DNA of 64,000 nucleotides from Hyphomicrobiales bacterium (GCA_900465675.1 UBJR01000005.1:124001-188000), one strand, 5' to 3'; counted from the first letter of the stretch, positions 1 through 10,001 are shown. Numbers and translations: made by a program. Notes: generated by a model from the letters alone, not told the origin.

Positions 1-1
1 T

Positions 2-928
2 CTCGTTCGCAAGAAAGAGCTTTACGAGGAGCCGAAGGGCAACCGGCCGCCGCCGCTCTGGATCCGCGCCATCCTGATCTTCACCTGCACCGGCGTCAGC
101 TTCGCCCACGGGTCGAACGACGGTCAGAAGGGCATGGGTCTCATCATGCTGATCCTGATCGGCCTGGTGCCGACGGCCTTCGCGCTGAACCGCACGCCTG
201 ATGTCAACTACCTGGAAGCCTACAAGCAGGCCTCCGCACAGGTGGAAACGGCGCTCGGCAAATATGTGAAGCCCGGCGTCATCGTCACCGACTACAAGGC
301 CGAGGTCAGCAATGCCGTGAAGACCAAGACCTGGACGGATGCGACGACCCCTGCCCTGCAGCAATATATCCACCAGACAAGCGCCGAAGTCGCCGCCTTC
401 CCGACGCTGGAAGCGGTTCCGACCAATCTCGTCGGCAACGTGCGCAACGACATTTATCTGATCGGTGAAGCGCTGAAGCTGATCGACAAACAGAAGCTGC
501 TGCCGATGGATGATGCCGACCTGCAGGCGGTGACCGGCTATCACAAGGCCGTCGACAATGCGACGAAGTTCATCCCGCTCTGGGTGAAGATCGCGGTCGC
601 CATCGCACTCGGGCTCGGCACCATGGTCGGCTGGAAGCGCATCGTCGTCACCGTCGGCGAGAAGATCGGCAAGACGCACCTGACCTATGGACAGGGTGCC
701 GCTGCCGAAGTCGTCGCCATGGTGACGATCGGCGCGGCCGATCATTTCGGTCTGCCGGTCTCGACGACACACGTTCTGTCGTCGGGCGTTGCCGGAACCA
801 TGGCGGCGAACGGCTCGGGCCTTCAGTGGTCGACCGTGCGCAACATGCTGATGGCCTGGGTGCTCACCCTGCCCGCCTCGATCGCCATCGCCTTCGTGCT
901 CTTCGTCATCCTCCGTCAGGTCTTCTGA
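2..928 (+). CDS. Inorganic phosphate transporter, PiT family (5' end cut off by the window)
   Basis: This is the C-terminal part of a low-affinity phosphate permease of the PiT family, an inner-membrane symporter. The reading frame is open from base 2 and its true start lies outside the window. The family signature SFAHGSNDGQKGMG falls near base 100, and the second copy of the internal repeat is seen as PVSTTHVLSSGVAG near base 755. Hydrophobic segments flank a soluble central region rich in charged residues, as in longer PiT proteins. The frame ends in a membrane segment and a TGA stop at 926-928. No partner regulator (PhoU-like) is visible here; it could lie upstream. Confidence is high for the family, and substrate specificity is inferred from it. 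Confidence 0.93.
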   Translation, partial: LVRKKELYEEPKGNRPPPLWIRAILIFTCTGVSFAHGSNDGQKGMGLIMLILIGLVPTAFALNRTPDVNYLEAYKQASAQVETALGKYVKPGVIVTDYKAEVSNAVKTKTWTDATTPALQQYIHQTSAEVAAFPTLEAVPTNLVGNVRNDIYLIGEALKLIDKQKLLPMDDADLQAVTGYHKAVDNATKFIPLWVKIAVAIALGLGTMVGWKRIVVTVGEKIGKTHLTYGQGAAAEVVAMVTIGAADHFGLPVSTTHVLSSGVAGTMAANGSGLQWSTVRNMLMAWVLTLPASIAIAFVLFVILRQVF

Positions 929-1011
929 GACCTTGGCGGAAGGAAAATCGCGACAAATGCTGCGGCGCATGATAAGCGCGCCGCAACAACTTTTCAGGTA
1001 CCCGCTCCTCC

Positions 1012-2630
<1,619 letters not shown>

Positions 2631-2634
<4 letters not shown>

Positions 2635-3362
2635 GTCCGGACGCTGAGCGAGATCGTATGGTGGCGAAAATGTCCCCGATCGATCTCGCAAACCGCGAAA
2701 GAAGGGGCGTCGGTCAGCAGAGGCGCTGACCGGCTGCCAAGCACAAGCGGATTGGGCTCGCAAAGAGAACCACAGATATAGACCGGTGTTCTGCCAATTC
2801 TGCCAGAAATCGGCCGATGGACGTGGCCGCAGACTACCGCCAGCACACCCGAGCCCGCGTTTTCGAGAACCTCTGCAAACGCATCCGAATTTCGGCACAT
2901 CACCGCGTCCAACGGCACGATACCCGTCTCGATGGGTGGTTGATGCATGAAGATGACGGACGGACGCCCTGGCTCCAGCGCGCGCTGCAGCCAATCGCAG
3001 TGCGGAGCTGCGTCTCCGTGGCTAGCCCCGGGCACGGTGACATCGAGCCCCAGGCATGTCAGACCTGCCAGATCACGGCTAAAATGCATCGGCTGGCTGG
3101 CGGCACAGAACTCCACCAATTCTTGATGCATCATGTCCCGGCAATCGCTGTTTCCGGGGATGACATGCACGGGGCAACTCATGGTCCGCAAAATAGCGCC
3201 GATCGTCTTGTAGCCCTCCTGCCAATCATCATCGACGAGATCCCCCGTGATGACGAGGAGATCTGGTCGCAGACCGTGGAGCCACTCGGCAACCTTGGCC
3301 AGCCGGTCGAGGCCTTCAGAACCCGGAGTCGCATGGATGTCGGATATCTGCGCCAAAAGCAT
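2631..3362 (-). CDS. Calcineurin-like metallophosphoesterase (CpdA/Icc-like phosphodiesterase)
   Basis: This 243-residue cytoplasmic protein carries the class III phosphodiesterase motifs in order: D-x-H (SDIH) at about residue 7, GDLVDD at about 40, a GNSD block at about 70 in place of the usual GNHD, and GHVH near residue 180. These ligate a binuclear metal centre. Relatives cleave cyclic 3',5'-AMP or other phosphodiesters. The Ser in GNSD replaces the catalytic His of many family members, so activity on cAMP is uncertain. It is transcribed in the same direction as the sugar-type ABC operon that ends 76 bp upstream, so it could be the last gene of that operon and act on an imported phosphodiester. 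That link is inference. Confidence 0.85.
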
Positions 3363-3366
3363 CGAA

Positions 3367-3392
3367 CTCTCCGATTACTCAAAATCGGAGAG
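3367..3392 (-). promoter_or_regulatory. Perfect 10-bp stem-loop covering the ribosome-binding site of the phosphodiesterase gene
   Basis: CTCTCCGATT and AATCGGAGAG form a perfect 10-bp inverted repeat around a 6-base loop. The repeat ends four bases before the ATG at 3362 on the minus strand. The only Shine-Dalgarno-like sequence for that ATG, GGAGAG, lies in the 3' arm and would be hidden when the hairpin forms. There is no T-run after the stem, so a simple terminator for the ABC operon is less likely. A DNA operator is the other possibility. Confidence 0.5.
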
Positions 3393-3438
3393 TGCAACAT
3401 GCGTCTCGGAGCTGCAACTGCAAGAGCAGCGAGCGGCC

Positions 3439-4497
3439 TCAGCTCGCCCGGTTGCCTGCCTCATCGAAGATATGCAGATGCTCTGCCGGGAAGGTCACGT
3501 TGACCTTCGGTCCTGCAGTCAGCGCTTCGCGGTTGAGCGTGAAGACCTTGAATGGCAGGCCGTGCAGCGACAGGTGCAGGATGATACCGAAGCCTGTGGG
3601 TTCGATGAGTTCGACATCGGCGCTCATGCCGGCGCCGCCTGAGGACATGACGACGTGTTCCGGGCGGATGCCGAGGGTGATCTTCGAGCCATTGGCAAGC
3701 GACAGCGGCGAAAGCAGCGGGACGACCGTGCCATCCTTCAGCTTTGCGCCACCATTCTCGTAGCTTGCCTCCAGGAAATTCATGCCGGGCGAGCCGATGA
3801 AGCCGGCGACGAAGAGATTGGCCGGGCGATCGTAGAGTTCGAGCGGGCTGCCGACCTGCTGGACGACGCCGCCATGCATGGCGACGATGCGGTCGGCGAG
3901 CGTCATTGCTTCGATCTGGTCATGGGTGACGTAGATCGAGGTCGCCTTCAGATCACCGTGCAGTTTCTTGATTTCAGCGCGCATCTGTTCGCGGAGGCGG
4001 GCGTCGAGGTTCGACAGCGGCTCGTCGAACAGGAAGGCCTTCGGCTGGCGGACGATGGCGCGGCCCATGGCGACGCGCTGGCGCTGGCCGCCAGAGAGAG
4101 CCTTCGGGCGGCGTTCCAGCAGCGGGTCGAGGCCGAGCTTCGAGGCGGCGGAGCCGACGGCGCTGGCAATCTTTTCCTTGGCCGTCTTCCTGAGCTTCAG
4201 GCTGTAGCTCATGTTGCCCGCGACATTCATGTGCGGATAGAGCGCGTAGGACTGGAACACCATGGCGATGTCGCGGTCCTTCGGATGCAGCTCGTTGACG
4301 CGGTTTCCGGCAATGCGGATCTCGCCGCCGGTAACCTCTTCCAGGCCGGCGATCATGCGCAACAGCGTGGACTTGCCGCAGCCGGACGGGCCGACGAGGA
4401 CGACGAATTCGCCGTCCTTGATCTCGAGGTCGACGTCGTGCAGCACCTGCACATGGCCGTAAGCTTTCTTGACGTTCTTGATATCGATCGATGCCAT
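3439..4497 (-). CDS. ugpC: Carbohydrate-type ABC importer, ATP-binding subunit (MalK/UgpC-like)
   Basis: This 352-residue protein is the ATPase of a family-1 sugar importer. Walker A GPSGCGKST is at residues 36-44, the Q-loop is around 82, the LSGGQRQ signature is at 134-140 and Walker B FLFDEP ends at about 160, followed by the switch His in THDQ. The C-terminal 110 residues form a TOBE/MalK-type regulatory domain (IRPEHV, then a final beta-rich stretch). Length fits MalK/UgpC/MsmX. It is the distal transporter gene of an operon running from the GntR regulator at 9.6 kb, and lies 4 bp after the permease stop. ATPases of this type are often shared, and may also serve the ATPase-less importer at 14.4-17.5 kb (inference). 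The symbol follows the generic ugpC-type label, not proven glycerol-phosphate transport. Confidence 0.92.
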   Translation of the reverse strand: MASIDIKNVKKAYGHVQVLHDVDLEIKDGEFVVLVGPSGCGKSTLLRMIAGLEEVTGGEIRIAGNRVNELHPKDRDIAMVFQSYALYPHMNVAGNMSYSLKLRKTAKEKIASAVGSAASKLGLDPLLERRPKALSGGQRQRVAMGRAIVRQPKAFLFDEPLSNLDARLREQMRAEIKKLHGDLKATSIYVTHDQIEAMTLADRIVAMHGGVVQQVGSPLELYDRPANLFVAGFIGSPGMNFLEASYENGGAKLKDGTVVPLLSPLSLANGSKITLGIRPEHVVMSSGGAGMSADVELIEPTGFGIILHLSLHGLPFKVFTLNREALTAGPKVNVTFPAEHLHIFDEAGNRAS

Positions 4498-4501
4498 GTG
4501 C

Positions 4502-5332
4502 CTAACCCTTGACCGCGCCGGCCGTCAGGCCCTGCACGAGATAACGTTGGATGAGCAGGAAGAAGAGGCCGGCCGGAATGAGCGCCATAACGCCCGCCGC
4601 CATCATCTGCCCGAAATCCACGGAGAATTTCGAGACGAAGGTGAGAAGCCCGACCGGGAAGGTCGCCGCGTCGTTGCCGTTGATCAGCATCAGCGCGAAG
4701 AGCAGCTCGCTCCAGGCCGCGGTGAAGACGAAGCCGAGCGTCGCCGCGATCCCCGGCAGCGTCAGCGGCAGGATGATCTGCCGGAACGCCGTGAACTGGG
4801 TGGCGCCGTCGATCATCGCCGCTTCTTCGAGATCCTTCGGAATGCCGTCGAAGAAGGACTGCATCAGGAAGGTGGCGAAGGGCACGTTGAAGGCGGTGTA
4901 GACGATGACGAGACCCGTCAGGCTGTTGGTCAGATGCAGCGGCGTCAGGATCTTGAAGATCGGTGCGACCAGCATGACGAGCGGGAACATCTGGGTCAAA
5001 AGCATCAGCGCCACGATCCAGTATTTGGCGCGGAAATTGAAGCGCGATAGGGCATAGCCCGACAGCGAGGCGCAGATCGTCACGGTGATCGCCGTCGAAC
5101 CCGAGACGATCAGGCTGTTCTTGAAGAAGGTCGGGAAGGCACTGTGCTGCAACACGAAGGAATAGTGCTCCCAGGTCGTGCGCGATGGCCACATGCGCAC
5201 GCCTTCCGAATAGAGAAGATCGTTCGGCGTGACAGAGACCTTCAGCAGCCAGTAGAGCGGGAACAGCGCGAAGGCGATGTAGCAGAGGATCGCCAGACGA
5301 TGCGCGACGGTGGGGATGATGGATCGCTTCAT
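4502..5332 (-). CDS. Carbohydrate-type ABC importer, inner-membrane permease (MalG-like)
   Basis: This 276-residue membrane protein has six predicted transmembrane segments, beginning with one at about residues 10-30. The EAA loop that contacts the ATPase reads EEAAMIDGATQFTAFRQIILP and is placed between the later helices as in MalG/UgpE. The ATG lies 4 bp after the stop of the companion permease, so the two are probably co-translated. The protein is the second permease of the family-1 importer encoded here. The substrate is unknown. Confidence 0.92.
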   Translation of the reverse strand: MKRSIIPTVAHRLAILCYIAFALFPLYWLLKVSVTPNDLLYSEGVRMWPSRTTWEHYSFVLQHSAFPTFFKNSLIVSGSTAITVTICASLSGYALSRFNFRAKYWIVALMLLTQMFPLVMLVAPIFKILTPLHLTNSLTGLVIVYTAFNVPFATFLMQSFFDGIPKDLEEAAMIDGATQFTAFRQIILPLTLPGIAATLGFVFTAAWSELLFALMLINGNDAATFPVGLLTFVSKFSVDFGQMMAAGVMALIPAGLFFLLIQRYLVQGLTAGAVKG

Positions 5333-5336
5333 GGTC

Positions 5337-6269
5337 TCAATCCTTGTTCAGCAGCGTCTGCCGCAGCAGGATGATCAGCATAGAATAGGCAAGCAGCAGG
5401 GCCAGCAGCACCAGCGCGATCGCCGAGGCATAGCCGAAATCCAGTCGCTTGAAGGCCTGGGTGAAGATGTAGCTGGCGACGATCTGCGTGCGATCGGCCG
5501 GGCCGCCGCCGGTCATGACGACGATCAGATCGGCGAAATTGGAGATCCAGACTGTGCGGAGAAGCACGGTAATGGCGATGGTCGGCGCCAGGAACGGCAG
5601 GGTGATCGAGCCGAAGCGCTGGAACCAGCCGGCTCCGTCGATGGAAGCCGCCTCGTAAAGATCGCGCGGGATCGCCTGCAGGGCAGCAAGCAGCGTGATC
5701 GCAAAGAACGGAATGCCCCACCAGACATTGGCGATGATCGGGCCCCACATCGCATATTGCGGATCGGAGAGGATATTGCCCGGCTCGCTCATAAGACCCA
5801 TTGCGTAAAGCCAATGCGGGATCGGGCCGATGACAGGATTGAAGAGCCACGCCCAGTTGAGGCCGGCTAGGAAGGACGGCACTGCCCAGGGCAGGAAGAC
5901 CAGCGCCTGGACGATGCCCCTGCCCCAGAACGGTTTGTCGAGCAGCAGCGCCAGGATGAGGCCGAAGGCAAATTGCAGGATGACGGAAGCCCCGGTCCAC
6001 CACAGGGTATTCTTCAGCGCGCCGTAGAAGGCGGCATCCTTGGAGAGTTCGCGGAAATGCTCGATGCCGATGAAGCCGCCCGAGAACGGGTTCAGCAGCT
6101 GGATATCGCGAAACGCATAGGAGATGCCGATCACGAGCGGCACCATCATGACCCCGATAATGAGGATCAGCGAAGGCGCGCTGTAAAGATATGGCTCGGA
6201 GGCATCGGCGAGACGCTTCAGCCACGGCCTGCGGTCGCGGCGCCTGTGCGTATCGGCGGTCATGGTCAT
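5337..6269 (-). CDS. Carbohydrate-type ABC importer, inner-membrane permease (MalF-like)
   Basis: This 310-residue membrane protein has a basic N-terminus (residues 1-25) and about six transmembrane segments. Its EAA loop, EAASIDGAGWFQRFGSITLP, identifies it as the MalF/UgpA-type partner of the downstream permease. It starts 207 bp after the binding-protein gene. That gap holds a rhizobial intergenic repeat and a stem-loop, so expression relative to the binding protein may be reduced. It overlaps no neighbour and is followed by the second permease after 4 bp. Confidence 0.92.
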   Translation of the reverse strand: MTMTADTHRRRDRRPWLKRLADASEPYLYSAPSLILIIGVMMVPLVIGISYAFRDIQLLNPFSGGFIGIEHFRELSKDAAFYGALKNTLWWTGASVILQFAFGLILALLLDKPFWGRGIVQALVFLPWAVPSFLAGLNWAWLFNPVIGPIPHWLYAMGLMSEPGNILSDPQYAMWGPIIANVWWGIPFFAITLLAALQAIPRDLYEAASIDGAGWFQRFGSITLPFLAPTIAITVLLRTVWISNFADLIVVMTGGGPADRTQIVASYIFTQAFKRLDFGYASAIALVLLALLLAYSMLIILLRQTLLNKD

Positions 6270-6320
6270 CGGTGGTCGGCTTTCCGTGTGTTTATACCAT
6301 TGACCTGCGGCATGCGCGGC

Positions 6321-6451
6321 CCCCTCATCCGGCCCGAATGGGCCACCTTCTCCCCCCCTTCGATAAACTCAGGAGGGAGAAGGGAACGAGAGGTCACCGC
6401 ATACTTCCCTTCTCCCCAGCGGGGAGAAGGTGCCGGCAGGCGGATGAGGGG
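6321..6451. repeat. RIME-like rhizobial intergenic mosaic palindrome
   Basis: This is a 131-bp element bounded by inverted ends CCCCTCATCCG (6321-6331) and CGGATGAGGGG (6441-6451). It contains a strong inner palindrome CTTCTCCCC-AG-CGGGGAGAAG near 6413-6430 and a related CCACCTTCTCCCCCC / GGAGGGAGAAGG pair in its left half. Size, ends and the CCTTCTCCCC core match what I recall of RIME elements, which are non-coding, occur in many copies and are restricted to rhizobia. It sits in the gap between the binding-protein gene and its permease and could form a large hairpin in the transcript. Confidence 0.8.
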
Positions 6452-6468
6452 CTCCGGGTAAGGAGCCC
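6449..6468 (-). promoter_or_regulatory. Intercistronic stem-loop after the binding-protein gene
   Basis: GGGCTCC and GGAGCCC form a perfect 7-bp stem with a 6-base loop, starting 9 bases after the binding-protein stop codon on the minus strand. No T-run follows. Stem-loops in this position often protect the upstream mRNA from 3' exonucleases or cause partial termination. Four other binding-protein genes in the window have the same arrangement. Confidence 0.55.
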
Positions 6469-6476
6469 GCCTTTAC

Positions 6477-7736
6477 TTACTTCTTCGCCAGGAACTTCTG
6501 CTGAGCCTTGGTCAGGTAATCAGCCCACTGGTCAGCCAGATCCTTCGGCGAGATATCGCCGAGGAGGGCCTGCTGCGAGGTCTTGATCGCCAGCGAATCC
6601 TTGAAGAAGGCGAATTCTTCGAGGTAAGTCGGCATCACCGTCGGGACAGTATCCTTGTCGGCGAGTTCCTGGAACCAGCCCTTGAACTGATCACCGGCGT
6701 AGAACGGATCCTTTTCGGCTGCCGTATAGGCCGGCAGAGCGCCGATCTTCTTGTTCCACTCGATGTTGCCGTCAGGGCTTTCGAGAGTTTCGATCAGCTT
6801 CCAGGAAAGGTCCTTGTTCTGGCTCGTCGTGAACATCGACCAGCCGGCATAGCCGATGGTCGGGAACGACTTGCCATCGGGGCCCTTCGGCAGCGGCATG
6901 ACGCCGAAGTCTTCGGCCTTCATGCGCTCGGCAATGGCGATCAGAGCGTCCGGATCCTGATCGAGGAATGCGCAGGTGCCGGAGTAGAAGCCGGCGACGA
7001 CTTCGTTGAAGCCCCAGTTGACGCTATCCTTCGGCGCGTAGCCCTTCTTGTAGAGATCGACCATCCATTCCAGACCCTTTGCCCAGCCTTCGCTGTTCAT
7101 GGTCGAGGTGCCGTCGTCGTTGAAATACTTGTTGGATCCGGCCATCGAAGCGGCGAAGATCATCCAGCCGTTCAGACCGCCCGGGCCGCCGCGCATGCAG
7201 TAGCCGTACCTGCCCGAAATCTTGGAGACGGCTTCGGAAGCCTTGGTGAACTCCTCCATCGTCTTCGGCGGTTCTTTCACACCAGCTTCGGCAAGCAGCT
7301 TCTTGTTATAGAACATGGCGCGCAGATAGAAGCCGTAGGGCAGCATGTATGCGGTCTTCTTGACGTCGCGGCCGAGCTCGAGCGCGCGCGGGGTCAGGTC
7401 CTTTGTGTGCTCCCACTTGGCGAGATAGGGCTCGAGGCTTTCGAGCATGCCGTTATTGCCATAGAGCGACAGCCAGGTATCCGGCATTTCCATGACGTCA
7501 GGCGTATCGCCTGCCGATACCATAGTCGCGAATTTCTGGAAGGCTTCGTTCCAGGGCAGCGAGATGATCTCGACCTTGGTGCCCGGATTGGCGGCTTCGA
7601 ACTTGCCGACGATCGACTTCAGCGTTTCGGTACGTTCCGGGCTGGTGATGACCTCGACGAGTTTCAGCGTCGTGTCGGCGAAGGCCGTTCCTGCCATCAT
7701 GGTGGCGAAGAGCGTTGCGGTTATCAGTCTTTTCAT
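6477..7736 (-). CDS. Family-1 extracellular solute-binding protein of the ABC importer
   Basis: This periplasmic binding protein has 419 residues, a usual length for family 1 (MalE/UgpB-like). A Sec signal peptide occupies residues 1-22 (MKRLITATLF... ending AFA-D). The start was chosen because AGGGGA lies 7 bases before this ATG and the signal peptide begins there; upstream in-frame codons encode no plausible protein. Aromatic and acidic residues throughout the mature part fit an oligosaccharide or polyol pocket. The gene follows the PLP enzyme gene by 44 bp and is followed by a stem-loop and a RIME-like repeat before the permease genes. Its ligand is unknown; the neighbouring trans-sulfuration enzyme suggests that an amino or thio compound is possible. 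Confidence 0.9.
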   Translation of the reverse strand: MKRLITATLFATMMAGTAFADTTLKLVEVITSPERTETLKSIVGKFEAANPGTKVEIISLPWNEAFQKFATMVSAGDTPDVMEMPDTWLSLYGNNGMLESLEPYLAKWEHTKDLTPRALELGRDVKKTAYMLPYGFYLRAMFYNKKLLAEAGVKEPPKTMEEFTKASEAVSKISGRYGYCMRGGPGGLNGWMIFAASMAGSNKYFNDDGTSTMNSEGWAKGLEWMVDLYKKGYAPKDSVNWGFNEVVAGFYSGTCAFLDQDPDALIAIAERMKAEDFGVMPLPKGPDGKSFPTIGYAGWSMFTTSQNKDLSWKLIETLESPDGNIEWNKKIGALPAYTAAEKDPFYAGDQFKGWFQELADKDTVPTVMPTYLEEFAFFKDSLAIKTSQQALLGDISPKDLADQWADYLTKAQQKFLAKK

Positions 7737-7780
7737 GCTCAGTTCCCCTTTTGTTGAAGGTGTTTCTCTCACTATTGTCG

Positions 7781-8947
7781 TCACGAAGCGGCGGCGAGCG
7801 CCTCTTCGATGTCTCTCCACAGCGCCTCGGTCCCTTCGAGGCCGACATGGAGACGTACGGACCGCGCATGAATGCCAAAGGTATGCGCGGAGTTCGGTTG
7901 CGCTTTCTGCTGAAGCACCACCTCGCCCGGTACGATCAGGCTTTCGTGTCCACCCCAGCTCACGCCCAGTTTGAAGAGCTTGAGGTGATCGGCGAAGGCG
8001 CGGATATCGACGCCTTCGCGGAAGATGAAGGAGAACAGGCCCGACGTGCCGTTGAGGCCAGCCGGCAGGCGGTTCGCGAGGCCCGGATGGCAGACCTGCT
8101 CGACAACGTCGAGCGCCTGCAGCCGCTGAGCAATGGTCATCGCCGCAGTCTCGTGCGCTTTCATGCGGATCGGCAGCGTGCGCAACCCGCGGATCAACAG
8201 CCAGGCATCGAAGGGCGACAGCTTGCCGCCGAGATAGGGATAGGCCTCAGCCTTGATGCGGGCGATCATGTCCTTGGAGCCCGCGACGACACCGGCGACC
8301 ACGTCGCTGTGACCGCCGAGATATTTCGAGGCCGAATGGATGACGAGATCGACACCCAGGGTGATCGGCCGCTGGAAGATCGGGCTTGCCCAGCTGTTGT
8401 CGATCATGGTGACGACGCCGTGCTTTTTCGCAAGCGCCGCCAGCGCGCCGACATCATGGGCTTCCATCACCCAGCTGGTCGGGCTTTCCATGTAGAAGAC
8501 CTTGGCGCCCGGGAGCGCCTTGGCGACTTCTTCCTCGTCGCGGCCATCGACATAGGTCACCTCGACCTTCATCCGCTTCAAGATGGTGCCGAACAGGCGG
8601 AAGGCATCGGGATAGACATGCTTGACGGCGACGATGCGGTCGCCCGGCTCGACGAAGGAGAGCACCGCCGACGAGATCGCCGCCATGCCGCTTGCAAAAC
8701 CGAGCGCATCTTCTGCGCCCTCGAGCTTTGCCAGCATCTCCTCGAACATGCGCACTGTCGGGTTCAAGCCGCGCGTATAGATCGGCCGCACCTTCTCGCC
8801 GCGATAGGAGGCGATCATGTCGTCGTAATCGGAGAAGGTGAAAAGCGATGTCTGAAAAATCGGCGGCACCACTGCTTCGGCAAAATTGCCGTCGTCATGG
8901 GCGGTGATCAGCGAAGCGAGTTCGATCGGATCGAGCGAGTTGCTCAT
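7781..8947 (-). CDS. Cys/Met metabolism PLP-dependent enzyme (cystathionine beta-lyase / gamma-synthase type)
   Basis: This 388-residue fold-type I PLP enzyme belongs to the trans-sulfuration family. The PLP lysine lies in HSASKYLGGHSD near residue 200. YTRGLNPT near residue 55 and the FASGMAAIS phosphate-binding turn near residue 85 are typical of cystathionine lyases and synthases. Whether it eliminates, replaces or transaminates cannot be read from sequence. Its ATG overlaps the GntR stop by 4 bases (ATGA), so the two are translationally coupled, and the sugar-type binding protein follows. A trans-sulfuration enzyme inside a family-1 sugar importer operon is unusual and suggests that the imported molecule carries an amino acid or sulfur substituent (inference). 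Confidence 0.88.
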   Translation of the reverse strand: MSNSLDPIELASLITAHDDGNFAEAVVPPIFQTSLFTFSDYDDMIASYRGEKVRPIYTRGLNPTVRMFEEMLAKLEGAEDALGFASGMAAISSAVLSFVEPGDRIVAVKHVYPDAFRLFGTILKRMKVEVTYVDGRDEEEVAKALPGAKVFYMESPTSWVMEAHDVGALAALAKKHGVVTMIDNSWASPIFQRPITLGVDLVIHSASKYLGGHSDVVAGVVAGSKDMIARIKAEAYPYLGGKLSPFDAWLLIRGLRTLPIRMKAHETAAMTIAQRLQALDVVEQVCHPGLANRLPAGLNGTSGLFSFIFREGVDIRAFADHLKLFKLGVSWGGHESLIVPGEVVLQQKAQPNSAHTFGIHARSVRLHVGLEGTEALWRDIEEALAAAS

Positions 8948-9666
8948 TTGGACATTTCCTTGATGTCTTCCTCGACAACGTCGAGAATCTTCAGTGTTTC
9001 CTCGCGCGCCGCCTGGGGGTCCTGTGCGGCGATCGCGTTGAAAAGCGTGCGGTGGAACGGAAAGGACCGGCGGGCGAAGTCCTGCCGGTCGAATGGATGG
9101 GTCCAGAAACGGACGAAGGTCTCGCGCATCTGCTCCAGAAGCTGGCCGAACATCGGATTATGCGTCGCGTCATAGACCGCCATGTGGAATGCCAGATCCT
9201 CCGGACCCGACGTGCCCTTGGCGATATGGACGCGCTCCATCTCGTTCAGTTTCTCTTCGATATTCACGAGGTCACTGGCCGTGCGCTTGCGGGCCGCCAC
9301 CATCGCCGCCTCGCATTCGATGCCGCGGCGAACCTCCAGCGTCTGCAGCAGCGCATCGCGCAGATTGGCGCCCTCGAAGGAGAGCGGAACATGAATGGTC
9401 GCCTTCGAAACCGGTTTCAGCAGGTAGGTACCGCTGCCCTTGCGGGTTTCGATGACGCCGAGCGCCTGGAAGTGGCGGATGGCTTCGCGGATGGTGGAAC
9501 GGCCAACGGCCAGGGCAGACATAAGCTCGCGCTCGGCCGGCAGGCGGTCGCCCGCCTTCAGCTTCGCATCCTCGACATAATGCGCCAGCGCCTCAGTCAC
9601 CTGACGCGCACGGTCGATCGCCGGAAGCGGCCGGATCACCGGCCTGTCGCTCACATTTGCCTTCAT
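8944..9666 (-). CDS. GntR-family transcriptional regulator, FadR subfamily
   Basis: This 240-residue repressor-type protein has a winged helix-turn-helix at about residues 20-85 (LPAERELMSALAVGRSTIRE, then the wing GSGTYLL) and an all-helical FCD ligand domain at about 95-235 with the His/Asp residues typical of metal-containing FCD pockets. GGGGA lies just before the ATG. It is the first gene of the operon and probably controls it in response to the imported substrate or a breakdown product. A candidate operator lies 38-49 bp upstream. The gene overlaps the PLP enzyme start by 4 bases. Confidence 0.9.
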   Translation of the reverse strand: MKANVSDRPVIRPLPAIDRARQVTEALAHYVEDAKLKAGDRLPAERELMSALAVGRSTIREAIRHFQALGVIETRKGSGTYLLKPVSKATIHVPLSFEGANLRDALLQTLEVRRGIECEAAMVAARKRTASDLVNIEEKLNEMERVHIAKGTSGPEDLAFHMAVYDATHNPMFGQLLEQMRETFVRFWTHPFDRQDFARRSFPFHRTLFNAIAAQDPQAAREETLKILDVVEEDIKEMSK

Positions 9667-9703
9667 GGTTCCCCATTTTTCTTGTCAGGCAGTCGACCTT
9701 AAA

Positions 9704-9715
9704 TTGGTCTGACAT
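9704..9715. promoter_or_regulatory. Candidate FadR-type GntR operator
   Basis: TTGGTCTGACAT fits the FadR-subfamily pattern TGGT-N3-AC-N-N, in which the right arm is imperfect. It lies 38 bp upstream of the GntR start codon, where an autoregulatory site would be expected. Only one copy was seen, so confidence is low. Confidence 0.35.
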
Positions 9716-9965
9716 CTTAGCATTTCCCAAGAAACTTTCGCCGTCAAGGGCAGAAGCTGTTCGCCATGATGTCTGTTGAGAAATTGACCGCAGCCGGAAA
9801 TCCACCGCATAGCCAGAAGCAAATTATGCAAATGATTTTATTTGATTTTTTCCGATGAACTTTTCCACAGGGGATGGCATCGGCTTGCGAGCGAGGCAGG
9901 TTGCCGGGCAACTGCGCCGCTTGTGAGCGCCTCAAAACCGAGACCTCATAGATCGGAAGCGCCAG

Positions 9966-9994
9966 AAAAGCGGGCGGACCATTGGCCCGCCCGC
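9966..9994 (-). terminator. Rho-independent terminator of the SDR gene
   Basis: On the minus strand GCGGGCGG and CCGCCCGC form a perfect 8-bp GC stem with a 9-base loop, followed by TTTTCT. It begins 8 bases after the stop codon of the SDR gene, which ends at 10002. Confidence 0.8.
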
Positions 9995-10001
9995 ATCATG
10001 C

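Larger units (their letters stand above)
9667..10001. other. Intergenic region: promoter of the GntR-led operon and terminator of the next gene
   Basis: This gap of 335 bp holds no convincing gene. The half next to the GntR start contains a candidate operator at 9704-9715. An AT-rich stretch at 9820-9860 is the most promoter-like part. The half next to the SDR gene ends in a rho-independent terminator at 9966-9994. Confidence 0.6.

Noticed and set aside
3439..9666. True glycerol-3-phosphate (ugp) operon
   Set aside because: The ATPase is UgpC-like, but the binding protein, the FadR-type regulator and the PLP enzyme do not belong to a ugp locus and no ugpQ-type glycerophosphodiesterase is present.
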